Below, in pieces: positions 1 through 6,434 of a stretch of 8,700 nucleotides of DNA. Both the position numbers and the translations under genes were made by a program. Numbering within the stretch: position 1 is the first letter of the stretch; each line of letters begins with the position of its first letter. Source of the DNA: Bacteroidales bacterium. GTDB lineage: Bacteria > Bacteroidota > Bacteroidia > Bacteroidales > UBA12077. The notes below the pieces were generated by a model. That model saw only the letters and a program-made list of their open reading frames with translations, was not told where the DNA came from and ran no database searches. The stretch lies in contig DAOVYZ010000116.1 in the NCBI GenBank assembly GCA_030635365.1, positions 1 through 8,700 of the forward strand, written 5' to 3'.

Positions 1-193
1 GAAAATGTACTCCTGACAACCAAATCATGTTATTTATTAAACCATTCAAGATTCAATAAGTTTAATCTGGTTTCCATCATTTTGAATATTTTACATAAAA
101 TATTAAGATCAACACATAACAAACTATTCTTCTATAGTAGTGCCTTACTTAGAAATCTCATATTTTATTTATACTTTTACAAAAAACCACACA
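1..193. other. Upstream region of dapF, no supported gene
   Basis: No convincing gene lies here. A weak match to the Bacteroidota -7 element (TAnnTTTG) is TCATTTTG at 77-84, but no TTG stands at the right distance upstream, so I do not call a promoter. Next to it, at 85-104, is an AT-only inverted repeat (listed separately). On the minus strand an ATG at 28-26 opens a nine-codon fragment running off the left edge; it could be the start of a divergent gene but is too short to judge. The dapF transcript probably starts somewhere in this stretch. Confidence 0.5.
85..104. repeat. Near-perfect palindrome upstream of dapF (possible operator)
   Basis: Arms AATATTTTA (85-93) and TAAAATATT (96-104) are exact reverse complements separated by CA. 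No T-run follows on either strand, so it does not look like a terminator. Its place, about 90 bp before the dapF start and directly after a weak -7-like element, would suit a dimeric regulator. The arms are A/T only, so chance in AT-rich DNA is a real alternative. Confidence 0.35.
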
Positions 194-973
194 ATGAAGT
201 TCAGTTTTTTCAAATATCAGGGGGTCGGAAATGATTTTATCATTGTTGATAACAGGAATAATGAAATATCCCTATTGGATAAACAAATAAACCAACTTTG
301 TGATAGAAGGTTTGGTATTGGTGCTGATGGTTTAATGCTTCTTGAGACTCATCAGGAACTTAATTTTAATATGATATATTACAACTCCGATGGAAAAGAA
401 AGTACTATGTGTGGAAATGGTGGAAGATGCCTTGTGGCTTTTGCCAAAAAACTTGGAATAATAAAAAAAGAAACCATTTTTAATGCTATAGATGGGAATC
501 ACAGAGCAATTGTTAATAATGACAATACCATTTCATTACAAATGCAGGATGTAAATAGTATTAATACTGTCAATAAAAACTATTTTCTTAATACAGGATC
601 TCCCCATTATATAACATTTAAAGACAATATTGATAAAATTGATATTTTTAACAGAGGAAGAGAAATAAGATATAGTAAAGAATTCGCACCTGATGGAGTT
701 AATGTAAATTTCGTAGAAATCAAGGATAATAAAATATATGTAAGAACGTATGAGCGTGGTGTAGAAAATGAGACCTTTTCTTGCGGTACGGGAGTAACAG
801 CTTCTGCCATGTGCACATCTTACCATACAAATTCTGACAAAAACTCATACGATATTATTACTAAAGGAGGGGATTTAAATGTTTCTTTTAAGAAACAAGG
901 CAAACATTCATTTACTGATGTTTGGCTAAAAGGCCCGGCAACTTTTGTTTTTAAAGGAGAAATTAAAATATAA
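194..973 (+). CDS. dapF: Diaminopimelate epimerase
   Basis: This cytoplasmic, cofactor-independent epimerase interconverts LL- and meso-diaminopimelate. It is the next-to-last step to lysine and supplies the cross-linking residue of peptidoglycan. The protein has 259 residues, close to the usual 260-280. The family N-terminal motif KYQGVGNDFIIVD covers residues 7-19. The two catalytic cysteines are both present: Cys73 in MCGNGGRC and Cys197 in SCGTG. The substrate-binding segments TGSPHY (134-139), GVNVNF (168-173) and YERGVENET (186-194) are intact, so the enzyme should be active. I chose the ATG at 194 because the protein then begins MKFSFFKYQG as in the family. An in-frame GTG at 140 would add 18 residues with no family resemblance. 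The next gene follows after 38 bp on the same strand. No other lysine-pathway gene is visible beside it. Confidence 0.97.
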   Translation: MKFSFFKYQGVGNDFIIVDNRNNEISLLDKQINQLCDRRFGIGADGLMLLETHQELNFNMIYYNSDGKESTMCGNGGRCLVAFAKKLGIIKKETIFNAIDGNHRAIVNNDNTISLQMQDVNSINTVNKNYFLNTGSPHYITFKDNIDKIDIFNRGREIRYSKEFAPDGVNVNFVEIKDNKIYVRTYERGVENETFSCGTGVTASAMCTSYHTNSDKNSYDIITKGGDLNVSFKKQGKHSFTDVWLKGPATFVFKGEIKI

Positions 974-1011
974 GATACTTTAATTATATAAACTTTAAAC
1001 TATTAATTACT

Positions 1012-2097
1012 ATGAAGATTAATAATAAATTTTTACTATTTATTTTATTTTTAAGCTTAAGCATATTTGCCCAGGGGCAATCTGATGAACAAACTGAACT
1101 ACTAAAAAAATTAAGTAATCAAATTAAAAATCTTAACCATAGACTAGATGTTCTTGAAAAAATTACCGATGATGCTTTATGGTATAACAAAGTTGGTGAT
1201 GTTGCTTTTGTTGATAAGGTATATATTTACGGCCCTCCAAAGTGGAAAGAAAAAAATCCCACTGCACAGGGAGCAGGCAATCCGGTTAAGTTCTGGACTT
1301 ATACTTTTATACCTAAAAACATTGACCCTTCAAAGAAGTACCCTTTGATAGTTTTACCGCACGGTGGTGTTCATGGCGATTTTACAACTTATTATGCTCA
1401 TATTGTCCGGGAGTTGATAGCTCAACAATATATTGTTGTAGCTCCGGAATACAGGGGTAGTACAGGATATGGCAAAGGGCATTATGAAAAAATTGATTAT
1501 GGAGGATTAGAAATTGAAGATGTTAATTCTAGTTGCGGATTTATGGTGGAAAATTATGAAATTGTTGACAAAAACAGGGTTGGCATTATAGGTTGGAGTC
1601 ATGGGGGCTTACTTGCGCTAATGAATATTTTTGACCATCCCGAAAACTATAAAGTTGCATTTGCCGGGGTTCCTGTAAGTGACCTTGTTGCAAGAATGGG
1701 TTATCAAACACAGGGATACCGTAATTTATATTCCGCAGATTATCATATCGGGAAAACAGCATATGATGATGTTAAGGAATATAGAAGAAGATCACCTGCC
1801 TGGAATACTCACAAGTATAAAGGTACACCTCTGTTAATACATACAAATACTATTGATGATGATGTTAATGTTCTTGAAGTAGAACACCTGATAAAATCAT
1901 TAAAAGCTGAAGGTAAGAAATTCGAATATGAGATATACCAAGCTGTTCCGGGAGGGCACTCTTTTGATAGAATGGATACAAAGCATGCCCGAGAGGCCCG
2001 TGTTAAAATTTATAAATTTTTAGATCAATATTTAAATCCTCCTAAAAAAATAAAAACTGTTAGAGATTTAGAAAAAGCGGCATACAAATTTAACTAA
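1012..2097 (+). CDS. Exported alpha/beta hydrolase, prolyl-oligopeptidase (S9) catalytic domain
   Basis: A 361-residue serine hydrolase, probably a peptidase or esterase acting outside the cytoplasm. Residues 1-23 form a signal peptide (basic start, hydrophobic core, ending near AQGQ) without a lipobox cysteine. Residues 31-51 carry a heptad pattern (L31, L34, I38, L41, L45, L48), suggesting a short coiled coil and oligomerisation. The S9 catalytic domain starts near residue 95. It has the oxyanion segment PHGG (116-119), the nucleophile Ser196 in GWSHGG, the likely acid Asp282 in a D-x-x-V context, and His316 in GGHSF, so the triad looks complete. The seven-bladed beta-propeller that gates classical S9 peptidases is absent; only about 50 residues separate the coiled coil from the hydrolase fold. 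Substrate is unknown, and an esterase role cannot be excluded. It may share a transcript with dapF, though the functions seem unrelated. The ATG choice is fixed by the signal peptide. Confidence 0.88.
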   Translation: MKINNKFLLFILFLSLSIFAQGQSDEQTELLKKLSNQIKNLNHRLDVLEKITDDALWYNKVGDVAFVDKVYIYGPPKWKEKNPTAQGAGNPVKFWTYTFIPKNIDPSKKYPLIVLPHGGVHGDFTTYYAHIVRELIAQQYIVVAPEYRGSTGYGKGHYEKIDYGGLEIEDVNSSCGFMVENYEIVDKNRVGIIGWSHGGLLALMNIFDHPENYKVAFAGVPVSDLVARMGYQTQGYRNLYSADYHIGKTAYDDVKEYRRRSPAWNTHKYKGTPLLIHTNTIDDDVNVLEVEHLIKSLKAEGKKFEYEIYQAVPGGHSFDRMDTKHAREARVKIYKFLDQYLNPPKKIKTVRDLEKAAYKFN

Positions 2098-2286
2098 TAT
2101 TGATCGTGTTGCTGTATGAATAGTTTGATTTAAAAGCTCTATCCTATCGATTTGCTGTAAACATAGATAAAAGCTATGAATTATGCAAACCGCTGCCTGC
2201 CAAATTATTTATGGCAGCCGTTACCGCTTGGCTTTATTATCGTTTTGTAAGCAAATCAATTGTTTCTTTTGTATAGTTTTCTATGT

Positions 2287-2333
2287 TTTCTTTACATTTA
2301 ATTATTCGAATGTAAAGAAATCTTATTTTTTTA
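2287..2333 (+). terminator. AT-rich stem-loop with T-run, likely terminator for rightward transcripts
   Basis: TTTCTTTACATT (2287-2298) and AATGTAAAGAAA (2309-2320) form a perfect 12-bp stem with a 10-base loop. It is followed by the T-rich run TCTTATTTTTTT. Only two of the pairs are G-C, so it may be a weak intrinsic terminator. The lack of a T-run on the other strand marks it as rightward-acting. It lies about 190 bp after the hydrolase stop codon. Confidence 0.55.
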
Positions 2334-2390
2334 TGCTAAAGGATTTCATAATTGCTGCGATAGTATTGGCGGTAACATTCATATATAAAC

Positions 2391-2422
2391 AAAAAGAGGC
2401 GATGAAATCATCGCCTCTTTTT
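2391..2422. terminator. Bidirectional intrinsic terminator between hydrolase and gyrB
   Basis: The arms 2391-2405 and 2408-2422 are exact reverse complements over 15 bp, built on the GC-rich core GAGGCGATGA and flanked by AAAAA on the left and TTTTT on the right. In RNA the innermost pair would open to give a 14-bp stem with a four-base loop. On each strand the hairpin is followed by a U-tract, so it should terminate gyrB, whose stop codon is 14 bp away, and also any rightward transcript that passes the first hairpin. Confidence 0.9.
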
Positions 2423-2436
2423 ATCTAACCAAAGAT

Positions 2437-4446
2437 CTATGCATCAATATTAGCATATTTTGCATGTTTTTCAATAAATTCTCTTCTTGGTGGAACTTCA
2501 TCTCCCATAAGCATAGAGAATATGTGATCAGCCTCGGCAGCACTATCAATTGTTATTTGCCTTAATTTTCTTCGTTCAGGATCCATTGTTGTATCCCAAA
2601 GTTGTTCAGCATTCATTTCACCAAGGCCTTTGTAACGCTGAATATTTACCGAACCGTCTTTACCCTTTCCAAGCTCTTCAACAACAGCATTTCGCTCCTC
2701 TTCTGACCAGCAATATTGTTGAGCCTTCCCTTTTTTTACCAGATATAATGGTGGTGTAGCAATATATAAATATCCACGATTAATTAATTCTGTCATGTAA
2801 CGGAAAAAGAACGTCATAATCAATGTCTCAATATGGCTACCATCTACATCAGCATCACACATAATAACAACCTTATGATATCTTAATTTTTCAAGATTTA
2901 GTTCTTTGCTATCTTCTTCTGTTCCTAATGATACTCCTAATGCTGTAAAAATATTTTTTATCTCTTCGTTTTCAAAAATCTTATGTTGCATTGCTTTTTC
3001 TACATTCAGAATCTTTCCACGCAATGGCATTATAGCCTGAAATCTCCTGTCACGGCCTCCCTTTGCTGTTCCTCCTGCTGAATCTCCCTCAACCAGGAAT
3101 AATTCACACTTTTCTGCATCTTTATCTGAACAATCCGATAACTTACCCGGTAAACCGGACCCTGTCAATACATTTTTACGTTGAACCAGTTCTCTGGCTT
3201 TTCGGGCAGCATGCCTTGCAGTAGCTGCCATAATTACTTTCTGAGCAATTATTCTTGCATCTTTTGGGTTCTCTTCAAGGTAATTTGCCAACGACTCACT
3301 TACAGCCTGATCAACAGACCCCATAACCTCGGTATTACCCAGTTTGGTTTTTGTTTGCCCTTCGAACTGTGGCTCCTGAACTTTAACAGATATAATTGCT
3401 GTTAATCCTTCCCTGAAATCATCTCCACTAATATCAAATTTTAACTTTGCCAGCAAGCCTGACTTTTCTGTATAACTTTTTAAAGTTCGTGTTAATCCTC
3501 TGCGAAAACCTGATAAATGAGTTCCTCCTTCAATAGTATTAATATTATTTACATATGAATGTACATTTTCAGAAAATGAAGTATTGTATCTTAATGCTAT
3601 TTCTACAGGGATTCCATTTTTCTCTGTGTCTAAGTATATAGTATCATTAATAAGTTTCTCACGAGAAGCATCAAGGAAAGAAACAAATTCTTTAAGCCCT
3701 TCTTCGGAATAATATGAGTCCTGCCTGAATTTAGATTCATGCCCATTCTCATTTCCATTACCATTTTCCTCAACTTCTCTTTTGTCTTCAATAGACAATC
3801 TTATTCCTTTATTCAAAAAGGCTAATTCACGCAACCTGGTTGCTAATACTTCATATCTGTATTCTGTAACAGCAAAAATAGTATCATCGGGTTTAAAAGT
3901 TACTATTGTTCCTGTTTTATCAGTTTCTCCAATTTCCTTTATTTCTCCTTGTGGTTTCCCTATTTTATATTCCTGCACATAAATTTTTCCATTGCGATGA
4001 ATCTCTGCACGGAGATCAGATGAAAGTGCATTCACGCAGGATACTCCAACACCATGTAATCCTCCGGAAACTTTATATGAGTCTTTATCAAATTTACCTC
4101 CTGCGTGTAAAACAGTCATTACAACTTCAAGAGCAGACTTACCTTCTTTCTCATGAAAATCTACAGGTATACCTCTACCGTCATCTGTAACCGTAACTGA
4201 ATTATCTTCGTTTATAATTACGTCAATATTTTTACAATGTCCTACTAACGCTTCATCAATTGAATTATCAACAACTTCATATACTAAATGGTGAAGCCCC
4301 TTTTCGCTAATGTCTCCAATATACATTGCAGGCCTTTTACGAACTGCTTCCAATCCTTCCAAAACCTGAATATTATCAGCAGAATAATCATTATTATCTA
4401 CTTTTCCTGCAGCTCCATTCAATTCTTCATTGTTCAAATCACTCAT
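2437..4446 (-). CDS. gyrB: DNA gyrase subunit B
   Basis: The ATPase subunit of DNA gyrase, which with GyrA introduces negative supercoils in the cytoplasm. The protein has 669 residues and lacks the roughly 170-residue Toprim insertion of enterobacterial GyrB. The GHKL ATPase domain shows Glu57 and Asn61 (YEVVDNSIDEA), DDGRGIP at 88-94, the ATP-lid glycines GGLHGVG at 128-134, and Lys366 of the QTK loop at 364-366. The Toprim domain shows EGDSAGG at 453-459 with catalytic Glu453, PLRGKILNVEKA at 474-485 and the metal-binding DADVDGSH at 531-538. The C-terminal RYKGLGEMNAEQLW (604-617) favours GyrB over ParE. All key residues are present. A short Asn/Gly/Glu-rich stretch at 226-237 sits at the ATPase-transducer boundary. 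The start is supported by the typical SADNIQVLEGLEAVRKRPAMYIG segment beginning near residue 22. It is separated from the upstream barrel gene by 306 bp and probably has its own promoter. Confidence 0.97.
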   Translation of the reverse strand: MSDLNNEELNGAAGKVDNNDYSADNIQVLEGLEAVRKRPAMYIGDISEKGLHHLVYEVVDNSIDEALVGHCKNIDVIINEDNSVTVTDDGRGIPVDFHEKEGKSALEVVMTVLHAGGKFDKDSYKVSGGLHGVGVSCVNALSSDLRAEIHRNGKIYVQEYKIGKPQGEIKEIGETDKTGTIVTFKPDDTIFAVTEYRYEVLATRLRELAFLNKGIRLSIEDKREVEENGNGNENGHESKFRQDSYYSEEGLKEFVSFLDASREKLINDTIYLDTEKNGIPVEIALRYNTSFSENVHSYVNNINTIEGGTHLSGFRRGLTRTLKSYTEKSGLLAKLKFDISGDDFREGLTAIISVKVQEPQFEGQTKTKLGNTEVMGSVDQAVSESLANYLEENPKDARIIAQKVIMAATARHAARKARELVQRKNVLTGSGLPGKLSDCSDKDAEKCELFLVEGDSAGGTAKGGRDRRFQAIMPLRGKILNVEKAMQHKIFENEEIKNIFTALGVSLGTEEDSKELNLEKLRYHKVVIMCDADVDGSHIETLIMTFFFRYMTELINRGYLYIATPPLYLVKKGKAQQYCWSEEERNAVVEELGKGKDGSVNIQRYKGLGEMNAEQLWDTTMDPERRKLRQITIDSAAEADHIFSMLMGDEVPPRREFIEKHAKYANIDA

Positions 4447-4577
4447 TTCTTGCTAATTAGTTATTAATTGTTCTTATTACTTAAAAATACTTTCTCTATT
4501 CTGAGTATTAAAAAGCTCAGTTAAAAATTATATAAAAAACTCTATTAGATTTGGATTTTTCTCTTCTTCTCAACACT

Positions 4578-4608
4578 CAAGAATACGTTCATACCAACTT
4601 TGTTACAA
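4578..4608 (-). promoter_or_regulatory. Candidate gyrB promoter (proximal)
   Basis: On the minus strand TTG (4608-4606) is followed after 20 bp by TATTCTTG (4585-4578), one base off the Bacteroidota -7 consensus TAnnTTTG. The implied leader is about 125 nt. The match is short and could be chance. Confidence 0.3.
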
Positions 4609-4649
4609 GGCTTATTTAATTTATTTCCCCAGCCTGTTATTTCAGTATG

Positions 4650-4682
4650 TAAATGTAATAAAATTAAGTGATTTTTAGTCAA
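4650..4682 (-). promoter_or_regulatory. Candidate gyrB promoter (distal)
   Basis: On the minus strand TTG (4682-4680) is followed after 22 bp by TACATTTA (4657-4650), one base off TAnnTTTG. The spacing is slightly long. It is an alternative or additional start to the proximal candidate and would give a leader of about 195 nt. Confidence 0.2.
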
Positions 4683-4692
4683 TTAAAAGTGC

Positions 4693-4714
4693 TTAATAAA
4701 AGGGATTTTATTAA
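4693..4714 (-). terminator. AT-only stem-loop after the barrel gene, possible weak terminator
   Basis: TTAATAAAA (4693-4701) and TTTTATTAA (4706-4714) pair perfectly over 9 bp with a GGGA loop, about 40 bp beyond the stop codon of the barrel gene. On the minus strand it is followed by GCACTTTTAATT, a poor U-tract, and the stem has no G-C pairs. Termination here would be inefficient, and readthrough into gyrB is possible. Confidence 0.3.
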
Positions 4715-4752
4715 CAATTATTTCACATTTTATCAACTATTTTTGTATGCAG

Positions 4753-6417
4753 TTAAAAAGAATATGTTAATCCTAAAAGGATGTTAAATCCATAGCTTGG
4801 ATAATAGTTCCACTCATAATAATTTTCCGACAATAAGTTGTTTAACTGAATAAATCCTGAAAGCACTTTTGAATATCTGTATTCTGCTCCCAAACTTACA
4901 TCAATTGCAGATTCCAGCTCCCCAATATTTCCATTATCATCCAATTTAACATATCGTTTCCCAATAGCTAAAATATCTCCTTTCAAGATTATTTTATGAC
5001 GTAAATTATACCGGGTAGTAAATGACAAATCAAATGATGGTTTATGCCAAGCTTCTGCCTCATTTGTCATTTCATAATTTCGTAGATTTGCCTTCACATT
5101 AAATATTAGTTCCTCTGACGGCGAAATGGATATCTCTCCAAAATACTTAACAAGCCTTACATCATCGTAAACAACTCCAAACTGATTTCCAATACTATCG
5201 GTATTTACTAAATCGTTTATAAAAAATGCCATATCATCAATTAGTTGATATGATACTTTGAAATTATAATACGTTGTTGAGTTAAAATTACCTCTAATAC
5301 CTCCAAATAAGATGATTTTATGATCTGTATTTAAAGCTCCGGTACCGGGAACAGTAAATGGGTTAATCCGGCTTATTTTCTGGAAATTATTCACCTCTAA
5401 CCTGCCATCAATTCCTGCATATGGTATCAAATAATGATTTGCCATATCATACTCCACTCTTCCTACAGGATAGTAGTATGCTTTTGAATTATCTCCCCGC
5501 ATATCTGAAAAAATATTAATTCCGGCTTTTACTCTCCATTTATCACCAAACTTTCCTACCCATGGATTTATCCTAACAATTGTATTGTTTGATGAATCTA
5601 TTTTTTCGTTAGTCGAATAATGCTCTATTCCCACATTAACTCCAACCATTTCTGCTGTAAAGATTTTGTTTATATCTGCAAGGATCTTAAATCCTAATTC
5701 ATTGTTATCAAAATTATCTTTGGTATAATCAAGGTTAAATCCAAAATCATAATTTACATGAGCGGAATCCACATAATTACTTTTATAATTGGCACCTAAA
5801 TTTAAGGTCAGATAATTTTGCTTAATATTTTCCTTTTGAATGATGGTATCAACATTTGTATTGTATCCATAAAAGTATCTTGTATTACTTAAGAGTCCCA
5901 TTTCTCCTTGTAAAATAGCGTTTTTCAGAAATTTTTTGCCAAAAAATCGTAAGTCGTTATCACTAAATCCTGCAAATTCCTTTTCGTCATTAGCAAACGT
6001 TGCTTTACCTATAGAGTTTAAGAATTTATAATACGTACCAATTGAATAATCTTTAGATCTTTTATTGTTTACATAAGCTTCAATCATTGGAAGCATTTTT
6101 GTTCCCAAACCAACCTTAACATAACTATTGTAAAGCTTAGCTAAGGGCTCTCCAACCATTTTTGCCGGTTTTATAGGTGTAACAGTATACCCAACATTCA
6201 TTGGTTTTGTTTGGAGCATATAAGTAATTTCCGGTATTATTTTAACTGTATCTGTGATTTTGGGTAAATGAGTTATTTTGAAAGCATCAGAAATTGTTGG
6301 TTCATATGGTTTAACAACCTGAACTTCTTTTTCTAATTTTTCTTGCGCATTAAGCCTGTTCACTCCTAAAAGTAATAAGCTTAACACATTGATGTATATT
6401 AATATTTTTCGAGTCAT
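4753..6417 (-). CDS. Outer-membrane beta-barrel protein (TonB-receptor-like barrel without plug)
   Basis: A 554-residue exported protein, predicted to be an outer-membrane barrel. Residues 1-25 are a signal peptide ending in LNAQ. A polar segment follows, with the striking EVQVVKPYEPTISDAFKI (31-48), then a proline-rich stretch to about residue 92. From about residue 97 the chain is a run of alternating aromatic/hydrophobic strands and polar turns. The last strands (GFIQLNNLLSENYYEW, then NILLGLTYSF) resemble the end of TonB-dependent receptor barrels and finish with the terminal phenylalanine typical of outer-membrane proteins. I see no plug domain, and the length is well below that of full receptors (commonly 700-1000), so a transport role with TonB is doubtful even though automatic annotation may use that name. 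Its gene starts 17 bp after the TPR gene, implying one transcript and a shared envelope function. The specific role is unknown. Confidence 0.8.
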   Translation of the reverse strand: MTRKILIYINVLSLLLLGVNRLNAQEKLEKEVQVVKPYEPTISDAFKITHLPKITDTVKIIPEITYMLQTKPMNVGYTVTPIKPAKMVGEPLAKLYNSYVKVGLGTKMLPMIEAYVNNKRSKDYSIGTYYKFLNSIGKATFANDEKEFAGFSDNDLRFFGKKFLKNAILQGEMGLLSNTRYFYGYNTNVDTIIQKENIKQNYLTLNLGANYKSNYVDSAHVNYDFGFNLDYTKDNFDNNELGFKILADINKIFTAEMVGVNVGIEHYSTNEKIDSSNNTIVRINPWVGKFGDKWRVKAGINIFSDMRGDNSKAYYYPVGRVEYDMANHYLIPYAGIDGRLEVNNFQKISRINPFTVPGTGALNTDHKIILFGGIRGNFNSTTYYNFKVSYQLIDDMAFFINDLVNTDSIGNQFGVVYDDVRLVKYFGEISISPSEELIFNVKANLRNYEMTNEAEAWHKPSFDLSFTTRYNLRHKIILKGDILAIGKRYVKLDDNGNIGELESAIDVSLGAEYRYSKVLSGFIQLNNLLSENYYEWNYYPSYGFNILLGLTYSF

Positions 6418-6434
6418 ATCAAATCATCTTTATT

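Larger units (their letters stand above)
2098..2436. other. Convergent intergenic region with stem-loops
   Basis: This 339-bp gap lies between the convergent hydrolase and gyrB genes. Its right part contains two terminator-like hairpins (2287-2333 and 2391-2422, listed separately). Its left part has several pairing segments. TTTGC 2151-2155 pairs with GCAAA 2185-2189 around an inner CATAG/CTATG stem (2162-2166 with 2174-2178). CTGCCA 2197-2202 pairs with TGGCAG 2212-2217. GATTTGCT 2149-2156 can instead pair with AGCAAATC 2250-2257. A weak promoter-like match, TTG at 2100-2102 and TAGTTTG at 2121-2127, precedes them. It could encode a small RNA, or be a long 3' untranslated region. An 81-codon frame here is rejected because it runs through the terminator. 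Confidence 0.5.
4447..4752 (-). other. gyrB upstream/leader region
   Basis: This 306-bp gap between the barrel gene and gyrB (both leftward) has no credible coding frame and should hold the gyrB promoter. It contains two weak promoter-like matches and an AT-only stem-loop, all listed separately. In the likely leader a small 5-bp hairpin, CTGAG 4501-4505 with CTCAG 4516-4520, is present. There is no strong ribosome-binding site before the ATG, only AGCAAGAA, as is common in Bacteroidota. Confidence 0.55.

Noticed and set aside
140..193. GTG-initiated 18-residue N-terminal extension of dapF
   Set aside because: The family begins directly at the MKFSFFKYQGVGNDF segment; the extension has no resemblance to DapF and the ATG at 194 gives the normal length.
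1..231. Open plus-strand frame running in from the left edge and overlapping dapF
   Set aside because: It has no recognisable protein features, is rich in AT-biased residues and would overlap the start of dapF; probably open by chance, though the tail of an upstream gene cannot be fully excluded.
536..826. Minus-strand frames within dapF
   Set aside because: They lie wholly inside a clear, intact dapF and show no protein-like motifs.
2183..2428. 81-residue frame with two hydrophobic stretches in the convergent gap
   Set aside because: It reads through both stem-loops and takes its last dozen residues from the bidirectional terminator; the composition suggests translated AT-rich spacer.
2550..4190. 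Plus-strand frames within gyrB
   Set aside because: They are antisense to a fully conserved gyrB and have no recognisable domains.
4753..6417. Calling the barrel protein a true TonB-dependent receptor
   Set aside because: No plug domain is visible and the protein is too short; only the barrel end resembles such receptors.
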